In this document: one piece after another, positions 17,997 through 26,624 of the stretch | Layout: the number at the start of each line of letters is the position of its first letter | Numbering within the stretch: the stretch's first letter is position 1 | Source of the DNA: JANNNF01 sp963772935 | GTDB taxonomy: Bacteria > Pseudomonadota > Alphaproteobacteria > Rhodobacterales > Rhodobacteraceae | DNA: 64,000 bases | Assembly: GCA_963772935.1 (NCBI GenBank) | Contig: CAVYZK010000009.1 | Coordinates: 372,001-436,000, forward strand | Direction of reading: 5' to 3' | Notes under the pieces: generated by a model | Told to the model about the DNA's origin: nothing | What the model saw: only the letters and a program-made list of their open reading frames with translations | The model's database searches: none | Translations under genes and position numbers: made by a program

Positions 17997-18934
17997 GGCG
18001 ATTCTCTCATTGCGTCAGGCGCCATGCTGGTGGGCGCGGAAGGGAAGGGCAAGAGAGCGGGCATGGCAGCGATGGCGGTAACCACCAACCCGGCACTGGC
18101 GGCAAGCGGATTGGCCCGTAAATGCACCAGCACCACCGGTTCGCTGCCCGCATCAAGGATCGGGCGCAGGGCAATGGGCCGCCCGTCCGGGCTGTGCGTC
18201 GGGGCAGGGCAGGTATAGGACAGACCGATGCCAAAACCATTGGCGGCAAAGCTGCGCAGCAAATCCAGCGTGGCGGTGCGGTGGGCAATCACAGGCTCCA
18301 TCCCTTGCTGGGCGAACAGAGCGCGCATGTGGCCAAGGCTCAGTCCCTGATCCGTCAGGATCAGCGGCTGATCGGCCAGATCGCGCAGGGTAAGCGCGGG
18401 CTTTGACGCCAGCGGATGATCGGCGGGCAGCACGGCATGCGGGGCCAGACGCGTGAGGGTGCTGCGCGCGATGCCGTCCGACAGGCCAAGGTCGTAGGTC
18501 ACCGCAAGGTCGATCTGCCCACTGTGTAGGGCGCGGGTCAGTGGATCGAACCCCAACACATGCGGCTGGATCGGCACGGCGGGCAAGACGTGCCCCAGAT
18601 GGCGCAGCAGTGGGGCCAGCAGAACCGGGGCCAGATCCTCAAAACACGCGAGCCGCACCGGCAGGGCTTGGCCAGTATCTCCGGCCGCCAAGCGCGTCAG
18701 CGCGGTCAGTTGCTGTGCGGCGTCCTCCAGAAACATCCTGCCAAACGAGGTGGGCGTGATCGGCCCACCCGACCGGCGCAGGAACAGCGGTTTGCCCAGA
18801 TGCGCCTCGAGCTGCGCAATCGCCACCGACAATGCCGGCTGCGACACATGCAGCGCCTCTGCCGCGGTGGTGATGCCACCATGGCGGGCAACGGCAGTGG
18901 CATACTCAAGCTGGCGCAGGGTAATGGATAGCAT
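17993..18934 (-). CDS. LysR-family regulator
   Basis: 313-residue regulator. The winged HTH reads LRQLEYATAVARHGGITTAA followed by EALHVSQPALSVAIAQLEAH, then a type 2 periplasmic-binding-like effector domain. It is OxyR-like in general build (LILTDQGLSLGHMRALF) but lacks obvious paired redox cysteines; only one cysteine lies near CFEDLAP. Its stop overlaps the ureohydrolase start, and it is divergent from the dioxygenase gene across 85 bases, so it probably controls both. An effector such as a guanidino compound is inferred. Confidence 0.88.
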   Translation of the reverse strand: MLSITLRQLEYATAVARHGGITTAAEALHVSQPALSVAIAQLEAHLGKPLFLRRSGGPITPTSFGRMFLEDAAQQLTALTRLAAGDTGQALPVRLACFEDLAPVLLAPLLRHLGHVLPAVPIQPHVLGFDPLTRALHSGQIDLAVTYDLGLSDGIARSTLTRLAPHAVLPADHPLASKPALTLRDLADQPLILTDQGLSLGHMRALFAQQGMEPVIAHRTATLDLLRSFAANGFGIGLSYTCPAPTHSPDGRPIALRPILDAGSEPVVLVHLRANPLAASAGLVVTAIAAMPALLPFPSAPTSMAPDAMRESP

Positions 18935-19019
18935 TTAGCTATGATCCGTATCGGCATTTATTATTGGAAGTTATGATAGCGCTGCGGCAAGGCTATGGAA
19001 AGCAAAACAGGAGGCCGCG

Positions 19020-19808
19020 ATGGTTGTTGTGACGGATGAGATGGTCGAGGCCTACCACCGCGATGGGGCCGTGCTGATCAAGGGTCTGTGGGCCGATTGG
19101 GTCGATGTGCTGCGGGCCGGGGTCGCGCGCAATATGGAACAACCGTCGGAATTCGGGGCCGAAAACCTGAAACCGGGTGAGGGCGGGCGGTTCTTTGACG
19201 ATTACTGCAACTGGCAGCGCATCCCGGAATTTGAACAGGTGATCCGCGAGTCAGAGGCCACAACTGTGGCCGCCGCCCTGATGAAATCGCCCTATGTGCA
19301 ACTGTTCCACGACCATGTGCTGGTCAAGGAACCGGGCACGACCAAGCCCACGCCGTGGCACACCGATGGCCCCTATTACTTTGTGGAAGGCCAGCAAAAC
19401 GTCAGCTTCTGGTCGCCGTTGGACCCGGTGCGCGAGGCAAGCTTGCGCTGTGTGGCGGGCAGTCATCTGTGGGAAAAGGACGTACTGCCAACGCGTTGGC
19501 TGTCGGAAACCGCGTTCTACCCCAACCCTGACGCCTATATGCCGGTGCCCGACCCGGACGCCGAAGGCATGCGCGTGCTGGAATGGCAAATGGAACCCGG
19601 CGATGCGGTGGCCTTCAACTATCGCACCCTGCACGGTGCGCGCGGCAACACCGCTACCACCCGCCGCCGCGCGTTTTCGTTGCGGCTGGTGGGTGAGGAT
19701 GCCCGCTATGTCGAACGCCCCGGCCGCACGTCGCCGCCGTTTCCCGGGCATGACATGGTGGCGGGTCAGCGGTTGCGGCAAGACTGGTTCCCGGTGTTGC
19801 TCTCGTAA
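19020..19808 (+). CDS. Phytanoyl-CoA dioxygenase (PhyH) family Fe(II)/2-oxoglutarate dioxygenase
   Basis: 262-residue cytosolic oxygenase. The iron triad is visible as HTD in TPWHTDGPYYF and histidine in RTLHGARGN; the 2-oxoglutarate arginine lies in RRRAFSLRLVG. AGGAGG at 19009-19014 precedes ATG 19020. It would hydroxylate a small substrate with decarboxylation of 2-oxoglutarate. Divergent from a LysR-ureohydrolase pair, so the three probably form one catabolic unit; the PhyH name reflects the fold, not the substrate. Confidence 0.85.
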   Translation: MVVVTDEMVEAYHRDGAVLIKGLWADWVDVLRAGVARNMEQPSEFGAENLKPGEGGRFFDDYCNWQRIPEFEQVIRESEATTVAAALMKSPYVQLFHDHVLVKEPGTTKPTPWHTDGPYYFVEGQQNVSFWSPLDPVREASLRCVAGSHLWEKDVLPTRWLSETAFYPNPDAYMPVPDPDAEGMRVLEWQMEPGDAVAFNYRTLHGARGNTATTRRRAFSLRLVGEDARYVERPGRTSPPFPGHDMVAGQRLRQDWFPVLLS

Positions 19809-19884
19809 GGGCGGCGGGCTTGGCCCCCATCAAGGGGGCGCGCGCCCGCGTTGCCACGGATGGGTGACGCGACGCCCCGGAATT

Positions 19885-20640
19885 TCACATTGGCTCAAAT
19901 ATCCCCGCCGGAGGCTCCGCCGTTGCATCCTGCGCTTCGGTGGACCCTTGGATCAACCCCACCCAAGCCCGCGCAATCGCCAAGCCATGCGCATCTGCCG
20001 CAGCCCCCTTGGCCAAGGCCTCCGCCTCAAACCCCGCCAGCCAGCCCGTTTGATTGGCCTCGACCAGACCCGGAAAAGTGCGGTTCCAGTCGGCCACGAC
20101 ACGTCGTGAGGCCTCGAAGTGAAACTGTGTGCCATAGGTCGCGCGCCCGATGCGGAACGCCTGCATCGGGGCGGCAGGCGAGCTTGCCAGATGCACGGCA
20201 TCGGGCGGCAGGGTGAAGGTGTCCGAATGCCACTCGAATATCGGGAACGCTGGGGGCAGGTGGCCCAACACCGGGTCGGCCCGTCCGGCCTCTGTTAGCC
20301 CGACCTCGCACCAGCCAAATTCGGGCGTTTTGCCCAGATGGTTTTCCGCCCCGAACGCCCGCGCCAGCACTTGCGAGCCAAGGCATATCCCCAACACCGG
20401 GCGGTCGGCGGCGGTGTAATCGGCCATCAGCTGCGCCAGCTCGGCCAGATAGGGATGCGTCGCATCATCCAGCGCCGATTGCTCACCGCCAAACACCACC
20501 AGCGCGTCGGCATCCACCCCCGGCAAGGCATCGCCGCGCCAGGGTTTGTAGAGGTCGATCAGCGCCCCTGCCTCGTGCAGCGCCACGCCGACCTGCCCGT
20601 GATGGGTGATGCGGGTATTCTCGACAATCGCGACGCGCAT
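19885..20640 (-). CDS. Class I glutamine amidotransferase domain protein
   Basis: 251-residue stand-alone amidotransferase. The nucleophile elbow reads LGICLGSQVLARAFG and the triad histidine lies in GTQFHFEASRR. ATG 20640 (MRVAIVENTRITHHGQVGVA) has GGAGG about six bases upstream; a longer frame from 20745 has no support. These GMP-synthase-like proteins often act on glutamyl compounds such as gamma-glutamyl-polyamines; the partner is unknown here. Divergent from guaB, though it is not the GuaA glutaminase. The C-terminal PPAGIFEPM comes from a repeated intergenic motif. Confidence 0.85.
   Translation of the reverse strand: MRVAIVENTRITHHGQVGVALHEAGALIDLYKPWRGDALPGVDADALVVFGGEQSALDDATHPYLAELAQLMADYTAADRPVLGICLGSQVLARAFGAENHLGKTPEFGWCEVGLTEAGRADPVLGHLPPAFPIFEWHSDTFTLPPDAVHLASSPAAPMQAFRIGRATYGTQFHFEASRRVVADWNRTFPGLVEANQTGWLAGFEAEALAKGAAADAHGLAIARAWVGLIQGSTEAQDATAEPPAGIFEPM
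19889..19925 (-). repeat. Intergenic GGGATATTTG motif, copy 2
   Basis: Read on the minus strand, this segment gives CCTCCGGCGGGGATATTTGA followed by GCCAATGTGAA, related to the copy near 5763. It overlaps the last codons of the amidotransferase gene and so supplies its PPAGIFEPM tail. Confidence 0.4.
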
Positions 20641-20772
20641 GCAAAACCTCCGGCTTTTCCGGCAGTCTGCACGGGGCGCGTGCCACTGCAACCCCGGGAT
20701 TCCTGCTTGCAAACCCGGCAGACCCGTGAAACAGGGAACCGCCAAACGATGCCAGCTCCGAAAGGGATGATC

Positions 20773-22221
20773 ATGGAGATTCGTGAGGCTTTGACCTTTG
20801 ATGATGTGCTGCTGGTTCCGGCGGCCTCATCGGTTCTGCCGTCCGAGGCGGATACCTCGACCTTCGTTACAAAATCCATTCGGATGAACATTCCGCTGCT
20901 GTCCTCCGCGATGGATACGGTCACCGAAGGCCGCATGGCGATTGCCATGGCGCAGGCGGGCGGCATCGGGGTCATTCACCGCAATCTGGATACCGAGGCG
21001 CAGGCCAACGAGGTGCGCCGGGTCAAACGGTTTGAATCCGGCGTGGTCTATGCGCCGATCACCCTGCGGCCGGATCAGACACTGGCCGATGCCAAGGTGT
21101 TGATGGAGCGGTATAATATCACAGGCTTTCCCGTGGTGGACGGCGACAACCGCGTGGTCGGCATCGTCACCAACCGCGACATGCGCTTTGCGTCCGATGA
21201 CCGCACGCCGGTGTCGGTGATGATGTCCTCCGACAATCTGGCCCTGCTGCGCGAACCCGTGGACCGCGACGCCGCCATCAGCCTGATGAAAGCGCGCCGG
21301 ATAGAAAAGCTGCTGGTGACGGATGGGTCCGGGGTTCTGACCGGGCTTCTGACCCTGAAGGACACTGAAAAATCGGTGCTGAATCCGCATGCCTGCAAGG
21401 ACGCCATGGGCCGTCTGCGTGTGGCTGCGGCGACGACTGTGGGGGATGCGGGCTTTGAACGGTCGCAGGCGCTGATCGAGGCGGGAGTGGATATGGTGGT
21501 GATCGACACCGCCCATGGCCATTCCGAAGGCGTGGCCCGGGCTGTGGCGCGGATCAAGGCGCTGTCGAACGCGGTACAGGTGATCGCGGGCAATGTGGCG
21601 ACAGCCTCGGCCACCCGCGCGCTGATTGATGCGGGCGCGGATGCGGTCAAGGTCGGCATCGGGCCGGGGTCGATCTGCACAACGCGCATCGTGGCGGGCG
21701 TTGGCGTGCCGCAACTGACCGCGATCATGGATGCTGCTGGGGCGGCGGGCGACATTCCGGTGATTGCGGACGGCGGCATCAAATATTCCGGCGATTTCGC
21801 CAAGGCGATTGCGGCGGGTGCGTCCTGCGCCATGGTCGGCTCGGCGATTGCGGGCACGGATGAATCCCCCGGTGAGGTGATCCTGTGGAATGGGCGCAGC
21901 TACAAGGCCTACCGTGGCATGGGGTCTTTGGGGGCGATGGCGCGTGGGTCGGCGGACCGCTATTTCCAGAAGGATGCGGCATCCGACAAGCTGGTTCCCG
22001 AAGGGATCGAAGGTCAGGTGCCTTACAAAGGCTCGGCGCAGGCGGTGATTCACCAGATGGTCGGCGGCTTGCGGGCGGCCATGGGCTATACCGGCTGTGC
22101 CACCGTGGCGCAGATGCGGCAGGGCTGCCAGTTCGTCAAGATCACCGGGGCGGGGCTCAAGGAAAGCCATGTCCATGACGTGCAGATCACCCGCGAAAGC
22201 CCGAACTACCGCGTGATGTAA
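20773..22221 (+). CDS. guaB: Inosine-5'-monophosphate dehydrogenase
   Basis: 482-residue enzyme making XMP from IMP with NAD, the committed step to GMP. Seen: start MEIREALTFDDVLLVPA, N-terminal barrel half, two CBS domains (about residues 95-205, ITGFPVVDGDNRVVGIVTNR), the catalytic cysteine in GPGSICTTRIVAG, and the flap region YRGMGSLGAMARGS. ATG 20767 (MIMEIRE) is an alternative start. The long upstream extension to 20338 is antisense to the amidotransferase gene and not real. Full length. Confidence 0.96.
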   Translation: MEIREALTFDDVLLVPAASSVLPSEADTSTFVTKSIRMNIPLLSSAMDTVTEGRMAIAMAQAGGIGVIHRNLDTEAQANEVRRVKRFESGVVYAPITLRPDQTLADAKVLMERYNITGFPVVDGDNRVVGIVTNRDMRFASDDRTPVSVMMSSDNLALLREPVDRDAAISLMKARRIEKLLVTDGSGVLTGLLTLKDTEKSVLNPHACKDAMGRLRVAAATTVGDAGFERSQALIEAGVDMVVIDTAHGHSEGVARAVARIKALSNAVQVIAGNVATASATRALIDAGADAVKVGIGPGSICTTRIVAGVGVPQLTAIMDAAGAAGDIPVIADGGIKYSGDFAKAIAAGASCAMVGSAIAGTDESPGEVILWNGRSYKAYRGMGSLGAMARGSADRYFQKDAASDKLVPEGIEGQVPYKGSAQAVIHQMVGGLRAAMGYTGCATVAQMRQGCQFVKITGAGLKESHVHDVQITRESPNYRVM

Positions 22222-22265
22222 GTGCGGATTACCGTTCAGATACAACAGGCTGCGGGGCGTTCCTC

Positions 22266-23417
22266 ATGACGCCCGCAGCCCGCCTGTCTGCCGCGATCAC
22301 CGTGCTGGACCGCATTCTTGACGGCGAGCCTGCCGAAAAGGCGCTGACCAACTGGGGCCGCGCCAACCGCTTTGCCGGGTCAGGGGACCGTGCGGCCTTG
22401 CGCGATCTGGTGTTCGACGCGCTGCGCTGCAAACGGTCTTATGCTGCCTTTGGTGGCGGCGTGACCGGGCGGGGCCTGATCCTTGGCCAGCAGCGGCAGC
22501 GCGGTGTCGATCTGGACGCCCTGTTCACCGGCATCGGCCACGCGCCCGCCGTGGTTCAAGCCTCCGAGACCGCGCGCGTGCCTCAGGGCGCCGAGGCGCT
22601 GGATTGCCCCGACTGGTTGTTGCCGCTGATGCAAGACAGTCTCGGCGCTGAAACCGAGGCTGTATTGCGCGCTTTACAACAACGCGCTCCGGTGTTCTTG
22701 CGGGTCAATCTGGCACAAGGAACGGTGGCGCAGGCACAGGCGCAACTGGCGGCAGAGGGCATTGTGACTGTGTTACATCCGCTTGCGAAGACCGCATTGG
22801 AAGTCACGGAAAACGCACGGAAAATCCAGAATGCGGCGGCCTATCTCGACGGGCTTGTGGAGTTGCAGGATGCGGCTTCGCAGGCCGTGGTGCAGGCCCT
22901 GCCGCTGCGCGATGGGATGCGGGTGCTGGACCATTGCGCGGGCGGTGGTGGCAAGACCTTGGCGATGGCGGCGCAGGCGAAGGTGCAGGTCTTTGCCCAC
23001 GACGCCAACCCGCGCCGGATGGCCGATTTGCCGGCCCGGGCCACGCGCGCTGGGGCAAAGGTGCAGATCACAGATAACCCTGAAAAAGCAGGGTCTTATG
23101 ACCTGATCCTCACAGATGTTCCGTGTTCGGGCTCTGGCAGTTGGCGGCGCGATCCGATGGGGAAATGGGCGCTGACACCGGATACGCTTGCCAAAACCTG
23201 CACAGTGCAAGCCCAGATTCTGGATAGGGTTGCCCCGATGGTCGCGATAAAGGGCGTGCTGGCCTATGCCACCTGCTCGCTGCTGCGGGGCGAGAATGAG
23301 GATCAAATCGACGCGTTTCTGGCGCGCACGCCGGGCTGGCATTGCACCCAAACCCAGCGATTTAGCCCGGTTTCGGGCGGCGACGGATTCTTTATTGCAA
23401 TATTGACGCGTATTTAA
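22266..23417 (+). CDS. RsmB/NOP-family rRNA cytosine-C5 methyltransferase
   Basis: 383-residue SAM-dependent RNA methyltransferase. Motif I is DHCAGGGGKTLAMAAQ, the PC-containing motif IV is TDVPCSGSGSWRRDP, and motif VI has YATCSLLRGENEDQI with the catalytic cysteine TC. The N-terminal NusB-like helical domain is present in reduced form. Presumably modifies 16S rRNA C967 like RsmB, but RsmF- or NOP2-like targets are not excluded. It begins 44 bases after guaB and may share its transcript. Confidence 0.88.
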   Translation: MTPAARLSAAITVLDRILDGEPAEKALTNWGRANRFAGSGDRAALRDLVFDALRCKRSYAAFGGGVTGRGLILGQQRQRGVDLDALFTGIGHAPAVVQASETARVPQGAEALDCPDWLLPLMQDSLGAETEAVLRALQQRAPVFLRVNLAQGTVAQAQAQLAAEGIVTVLHPLAKTALEVTENARKIQNAAAYLDGLVELQDAASQAVVQALPLRDGMRVLDHCAGGGGKTLAMAAQAKVQVFAHDANPRRMADLPARATRAGAKVQITDNPEKAGSYDLILTDVPCSGSGSWRRDPMGKWALTPDTLAKTCTVQAQILDRVAPMVAIKGVLAYATCSLLRGENEDQIDAFLARTPGWHCTQTQRFSPVSGGDGFFIAILTRI

Positions 23418-23446
23418 GGGCCAGTTACACAACCTATAGGGGTTTT

Positions 23447-25822
23447 TTGCCTCCGGTTAAGCTGCGATTAACGATTTCCCCCCCGAATGAAGACTTGAGA
23501 CGAATCTCTCAGGGGCAAAGGGCGGTTTTGCAGGTGACAGGGGTGGGCGATATTCTGGGCACGGCGCGGGCCATGGCGGGGCGGGCGTCCGTGTTGTTGG
23601 CGGGGGCTTTGGGGTGCTTTGTGCTGGCGCAGTTGGCAAGCACCGCCTCGATGCAGCGCGCCGCTGTTGTGTCCGGGCTGACTTTTGTGATCCTCGTATT
23701 GTTGCTGCGCGGTGTGGCGATGGTGGACCGCGCGCGCAAAAGGCGGCTTGAGGCGCAGGTGTTCGCGCTGGTCGGCGATGATGCAGCGCCTTGTTTTACC
23801 ACCGATATGTTGGGGCAGATCGGCTATCGCAATGCCGCCGCGGTGGCGCGGTTTGGCAGCGATGGCGCGGCCACTCTGGTCGCCACGCTCAACGATCATT
23901 TCGCCTCGCCCGCCGCGGTGCTGTTTCGCCTGCAGAGCCGGGCATCCAACACCGGGGCCGCGCGCGAGGATGTGGTCACCCGGCGAGGCCACACAAGGTT
24001 GTCGGTGCACCGGGTGGTGGACAAACGGTTTCTGTGGCGGCTGGAGGAATTTCAGGACCGCAGCGGTGCGGGTCGCGGGGCAGAAACGCTTAGCCTTCCG
24101 ATGCTGGTGGCCAATAAGGCTGGCGTCGTGCTGTTCACCAATGAGGCGATGCGCCGTCTGATTGGCAGCCGGCCCAGACGACTGGATCGCGTGTTCACCA
24201 GCTTGTCGTGCAAGACCGGCGAGGAGGTTGAAATCGCCGGTGCCGATGGCCCGGTCCGCGCCATTCTGGCCGAGATTTCGGGCGCAGGAGAGCGGCGTGA
24301 GATTTTCCTTCTGCCGGTGCCTGAACGCTTTGACGATGATACTGTTCTTGCCGATTTCGAACATGTGCCGGTGGCCTTGATGAAATTCGGGGCCGATGGC
24401 GGGCTGCGCGCCGCCAATCGCGCCGCCCGCGAGTTGATGCAGATCAGCGATCCGGGTGGAGTGATGTTCCACGACCTGTTCGAAGGTCTGGGGCGCCCGG
24501 TGGCAGACTGGCTGTCGGATGTGGCGACCGAACGCCTGCCCGGTGCCGCCGAGGTGCTGCGTGCCCGCATGCAGGAAGAAGACAGCTATCTGCAAATCAC
24601 CCTGCGCCGGATTGTCGAACAGGGCAGGCCGGGGGTGCTCGCGGTCTTGAACGACGCAACCGCTCTGAAAACGCTGGAAGCGCAGTTTGTGCAAAGCCAG
24701 AAGATGCAGGCCATCGGCCAACTGGCCGGGGGGATTGCGCATGATTTCAACAATCTGCTGACCGCGATTTCCGGCCATTGTGACCTGTTGCTGCTGCGAC
24801 ATGGGCGCGAGGATGGCGATTTTGCCGACCTCACCCAGATTCACCAGAACGCCAATCGAGCGGCTGCCTTGGTGGGGCAGTTGCTGGCGTTTTCGCGCAA
24901 ACAAACGCTAAAGCCGCAAACCCTTGATCTGCAAGAGGTTCTGTCCGATCTGACCCATCTGTTGAACCGTCTGGTCGGTGAGAGGATCAGCCTGAAACTG
25001 GCGCATGACCCTCTGCTTGGCCCGATCCGGGCCGACAAACGCCAGCTTGAACAGGTGATGATGAACCTGATCGTCAACGCCCGCGATGCAATGCAGGATG
25101 GTGGCGTGATCCGGGTTGAAACCGAGGCGCTGACCCTGCGCGAAGAACTGCGGCGCGACCGCGCGATTGTTCCGGTGGGCGAATATGCCGTGATCCGGGT
25201 GACGGATGTGGGGCACGGCATCGCGCAAGACAAGCTGAACAAGATTTTCGAGCCGTTCTTCACCACCAAACGGGTGGGCGAAGGCACAGGCCTTGGGCTG
25301 TCTACCGCCTACGGGATCGTCAAACAGTCGGGTGGATTTATCTTTGTGAACAGCGAAGTCGGGCAGGGCACCGAGTTTCAGCTTTTCTTCCCCGTTCATG
25401 AATTCACCCTGCCCGAGGTGCTGCCCGAGGCCCCCAAACGGGTGGTGATGCGGCAGGGCGAAGGCGTGGTGCTGCTGGTCGAGGATGAGGCCCCGGTGCG
25501 CGCCTTTGCCAGTCGCGCCTTGCGGATGCGCGGCTACACGGTGCTGGAGGCGGAGAATGCCGAGGAGGCACTTCGCACGCTGGAAGACCCGGGGCTGGAG
25601 GTGGACGTGTTCGTGACGGATGTGGTGATGCCGGGCATGGATGGCCCGTCCTGGGTCAAACGCGCGCTGGAGGACCGCCCGAATGTGCGGGTGATCTTTG
25701 TGTCGGGCTATGCTGAAGATTGCCTGTCGGAAAGTCAGGCGCGCATCCCCAATTCCGTCTTTCTGCCCAAACCGTTTTCGCTGACCGACCTGACCTCAAC
25801 GGTCCAGGATCAGTTGCACTGA
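23447..25822 (+). CDS. cckA: Hybrid sensor histidine kinase CckA
   Basis: 791-residue membrane hybrid kinase at the top of the CckA-ChpT-CtrA phosphorelay. Two N-terminal TM helices (ASVLLAGALGCFVLAQLAS; VVSGLTFVILVLLL) precede PAS-like domains. The H-box is QLAGGIAHDFNNLLTAISGH; HATPase boxes are NLIVNARDAM, DVGHGI and GEGTGLGLSTAYGIV. The C-terminal receiver has DVFVTDVVMPGMDG with the phosphoacceptor aspartate and lysine in PKPFSLTD. In Rhodobacteraceae the relay governs motility, gene-transfer-agent production and quorum-sensing outputs rather than being strictly essential. Start is TTG 23447 with AGGGG just upstream; ATG 23573 is an alternative. Confidence 0.92.
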   Translation: MPPVKLRLTISPPNEDLRRISQGQRAVLQVTGVGDILGTARAMAGRASVLLAGALGCFVLAQLASTASMQRAAVVSGLTFVILVLLLRGVAMVDRARKRRLEAQVFALVGDDAAPCFTTDMLGQIGYRNAAAVARFGSDGAATLVATLNDHFASPAAVLFRLQSRASNTGAAREDVVTRRGHTRLSVHRVVDKRFLWRLEEFQDRSGAGRGAETLSLPMLVANKAGVVLFTNEAMRRLIGSRPRRLDRVFTSLSCKTGEEVEIAGADGPVRAILAEISGAGERREIFLLPVPERFDDDTVLADFEHVPVALMKFGADGGLRAANRAARELMQISDPGGVMFHDLFEGLGRPVADWLSDVATERLPGAAEVLRARMQEEDSYLQITLRRIVEQGRPGVLAVLNDATALKTLEAQFVQSQKMQAIGQLAGGIAHDFNNLLTAISGHCDLLLLRHGREDGDFADLTQIHQNANRAAALVGQLLAFSRKQTLKPQTLDLQEVLSDLTHLLNRLVGERISLKLAHDPLLGPIRADKRQLEQVMMNLIVNARDAMQDGGVIRVETEALTLREELRRDRAIVPVGEYAVIRVTDVGHGIAQDKLNKIFEPFFTTKRVGEGTGLGLSTAYGIVKQSGGFIFVNSEVGQGTEFQLFFPVHEFTLPEVLPEAPKRVVMRQGEGVVLLVEDEAPVRAFASRALRMRGYTVLEAENAEEALRTLEDPGLEVDVFVTDVVMPGMDGPSWVKRALEDRPNVRVIFVSGYAEDCLSESQARIPNSVFLPKPFSLTDLTSTVQDQLH

Positions 25823-25826
25823 CCAC

Positions 25827-26429
25827 TCAGGGGTGTTTGGCGAGCGAATTGTACAAGGCGAAATCTTCTGCAGCCACCTCTTTCAGCAACTGTTCGGTTG
25901 CCAAAGACAGTTCCAGCTCTCCGGGGGGCGACACGTTCAGGCGTGGCAAAATGATCTCGCAGCCCAGTCGTTCCTCCAGAAAGTCAATGAAATGCTCGAT
26001 CTCGTCATAGCGGAACAGCCGGTCCACCCCTTCGCCATGCCGGGGCCGCAAGAAGCGCGCTTGTGAGCCGACGGCCGCAAATTCAGGCTGCGGATCCTGA
26101 CACCAGGCGTGAACGAAAGCGTCAAAACTCTTGCCGACAGTGCTTTTTCGCGGGTCCGTCACATCCTCGCGCTGTCGGTAGCGGAACCAGCTGCCCAGCC
26201 AATCGCGCGGTTCGCGCATCAGGGCGATGACGGTAAAATCCTCGCCGCCCGAGGCTGCATTCAGATAGGGCCCGACAAACCGCCGATACCGATGCGCCGT
26301 TGTGTGCTTCAGAACCGGGGGCCGCTGAATCACCACCGACGCCAGTGATTCGAGCGCGACCTCAATCGCCGTCGAACCCGTCTTGGGCGTGGCAAGAAAC
26401 GCGAGCCTTTGATCCCAGAATACCAGCAT
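25827..26429 (-). CDS. Sulfotransferase-family P-loop protein
   Basis: 200-residue protein. Its 5'-phosphosulfate-binding-like loop is FLATPKTGSTAIEVALE, and a 3'-phosphate region is suggested by VIALMREPRDWLGSWF, both typical of Sulfotransfer family members. It would use PAPS to sulfate an unknown acceptor, perhaps a glycan or lipid. The gene stands alone between cckA (convergent, 4 bases apart) and recA (divergent). Acceptor unknown. Confidence 0.75.
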   Translation of the reverse strand: MLVFWDQRLAFLATPKTGSTAIEVALESLASVVIQRPPVLKHTTAHRYRRFVGPYLNAASGGEDFTVIALMREPRDWLGSWFRYRQREDVTDPRKSTVGKSFDAFVHAWCQDPQPEFAAVGSQARFLRPRHGEGVDRLFRYDEIEHFIDFLEERLGCEIILPRLNVSPPGELELSLATEQLLKEVAAEDFALYNSLAKHP

Positions 26430-26566
26430 AAGCAGAGATTTCCTTGCAAAACCCCGTTTCGGGGCAATTTCTTTATCGGCGTAAACTATCCCTTAACGGA
26501 TTCGGGCAAAAGCTGATTTTACGAAAAATCGCTTGAATTGTTCTCTTTTTGATCTCATACACAAGA

Positions 26567-26581
26567 GAACACTTGGGGAAC
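26567..26581. promoter_or_regulatory. LexA (SOS) box upstream of recA
   Basis: GAAC at 26567-26570, seven bases, then GAAC at 26578-26581: the exact direct-repeat operator recognised by alphaproteobacterial LexA. A likely promoter lies just upstream (TTGAAT at 26533-26538, TCATAC at 26555-26560, 16-base spacer), so LexA would sit near the start site. Confidence 0.85.
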
Positions 26582-26624
26582 ATGTGCATGGATTGCCGCC
26601 CGGGGGTGGCTGTGAAATAAGGGG

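Noticed and set aside
20827..22245. 472-residue minus-strand frame opposite guaB
   Set aside because: His/Arg/Gly-rich shadow of a fully conserved housekeeping gene.
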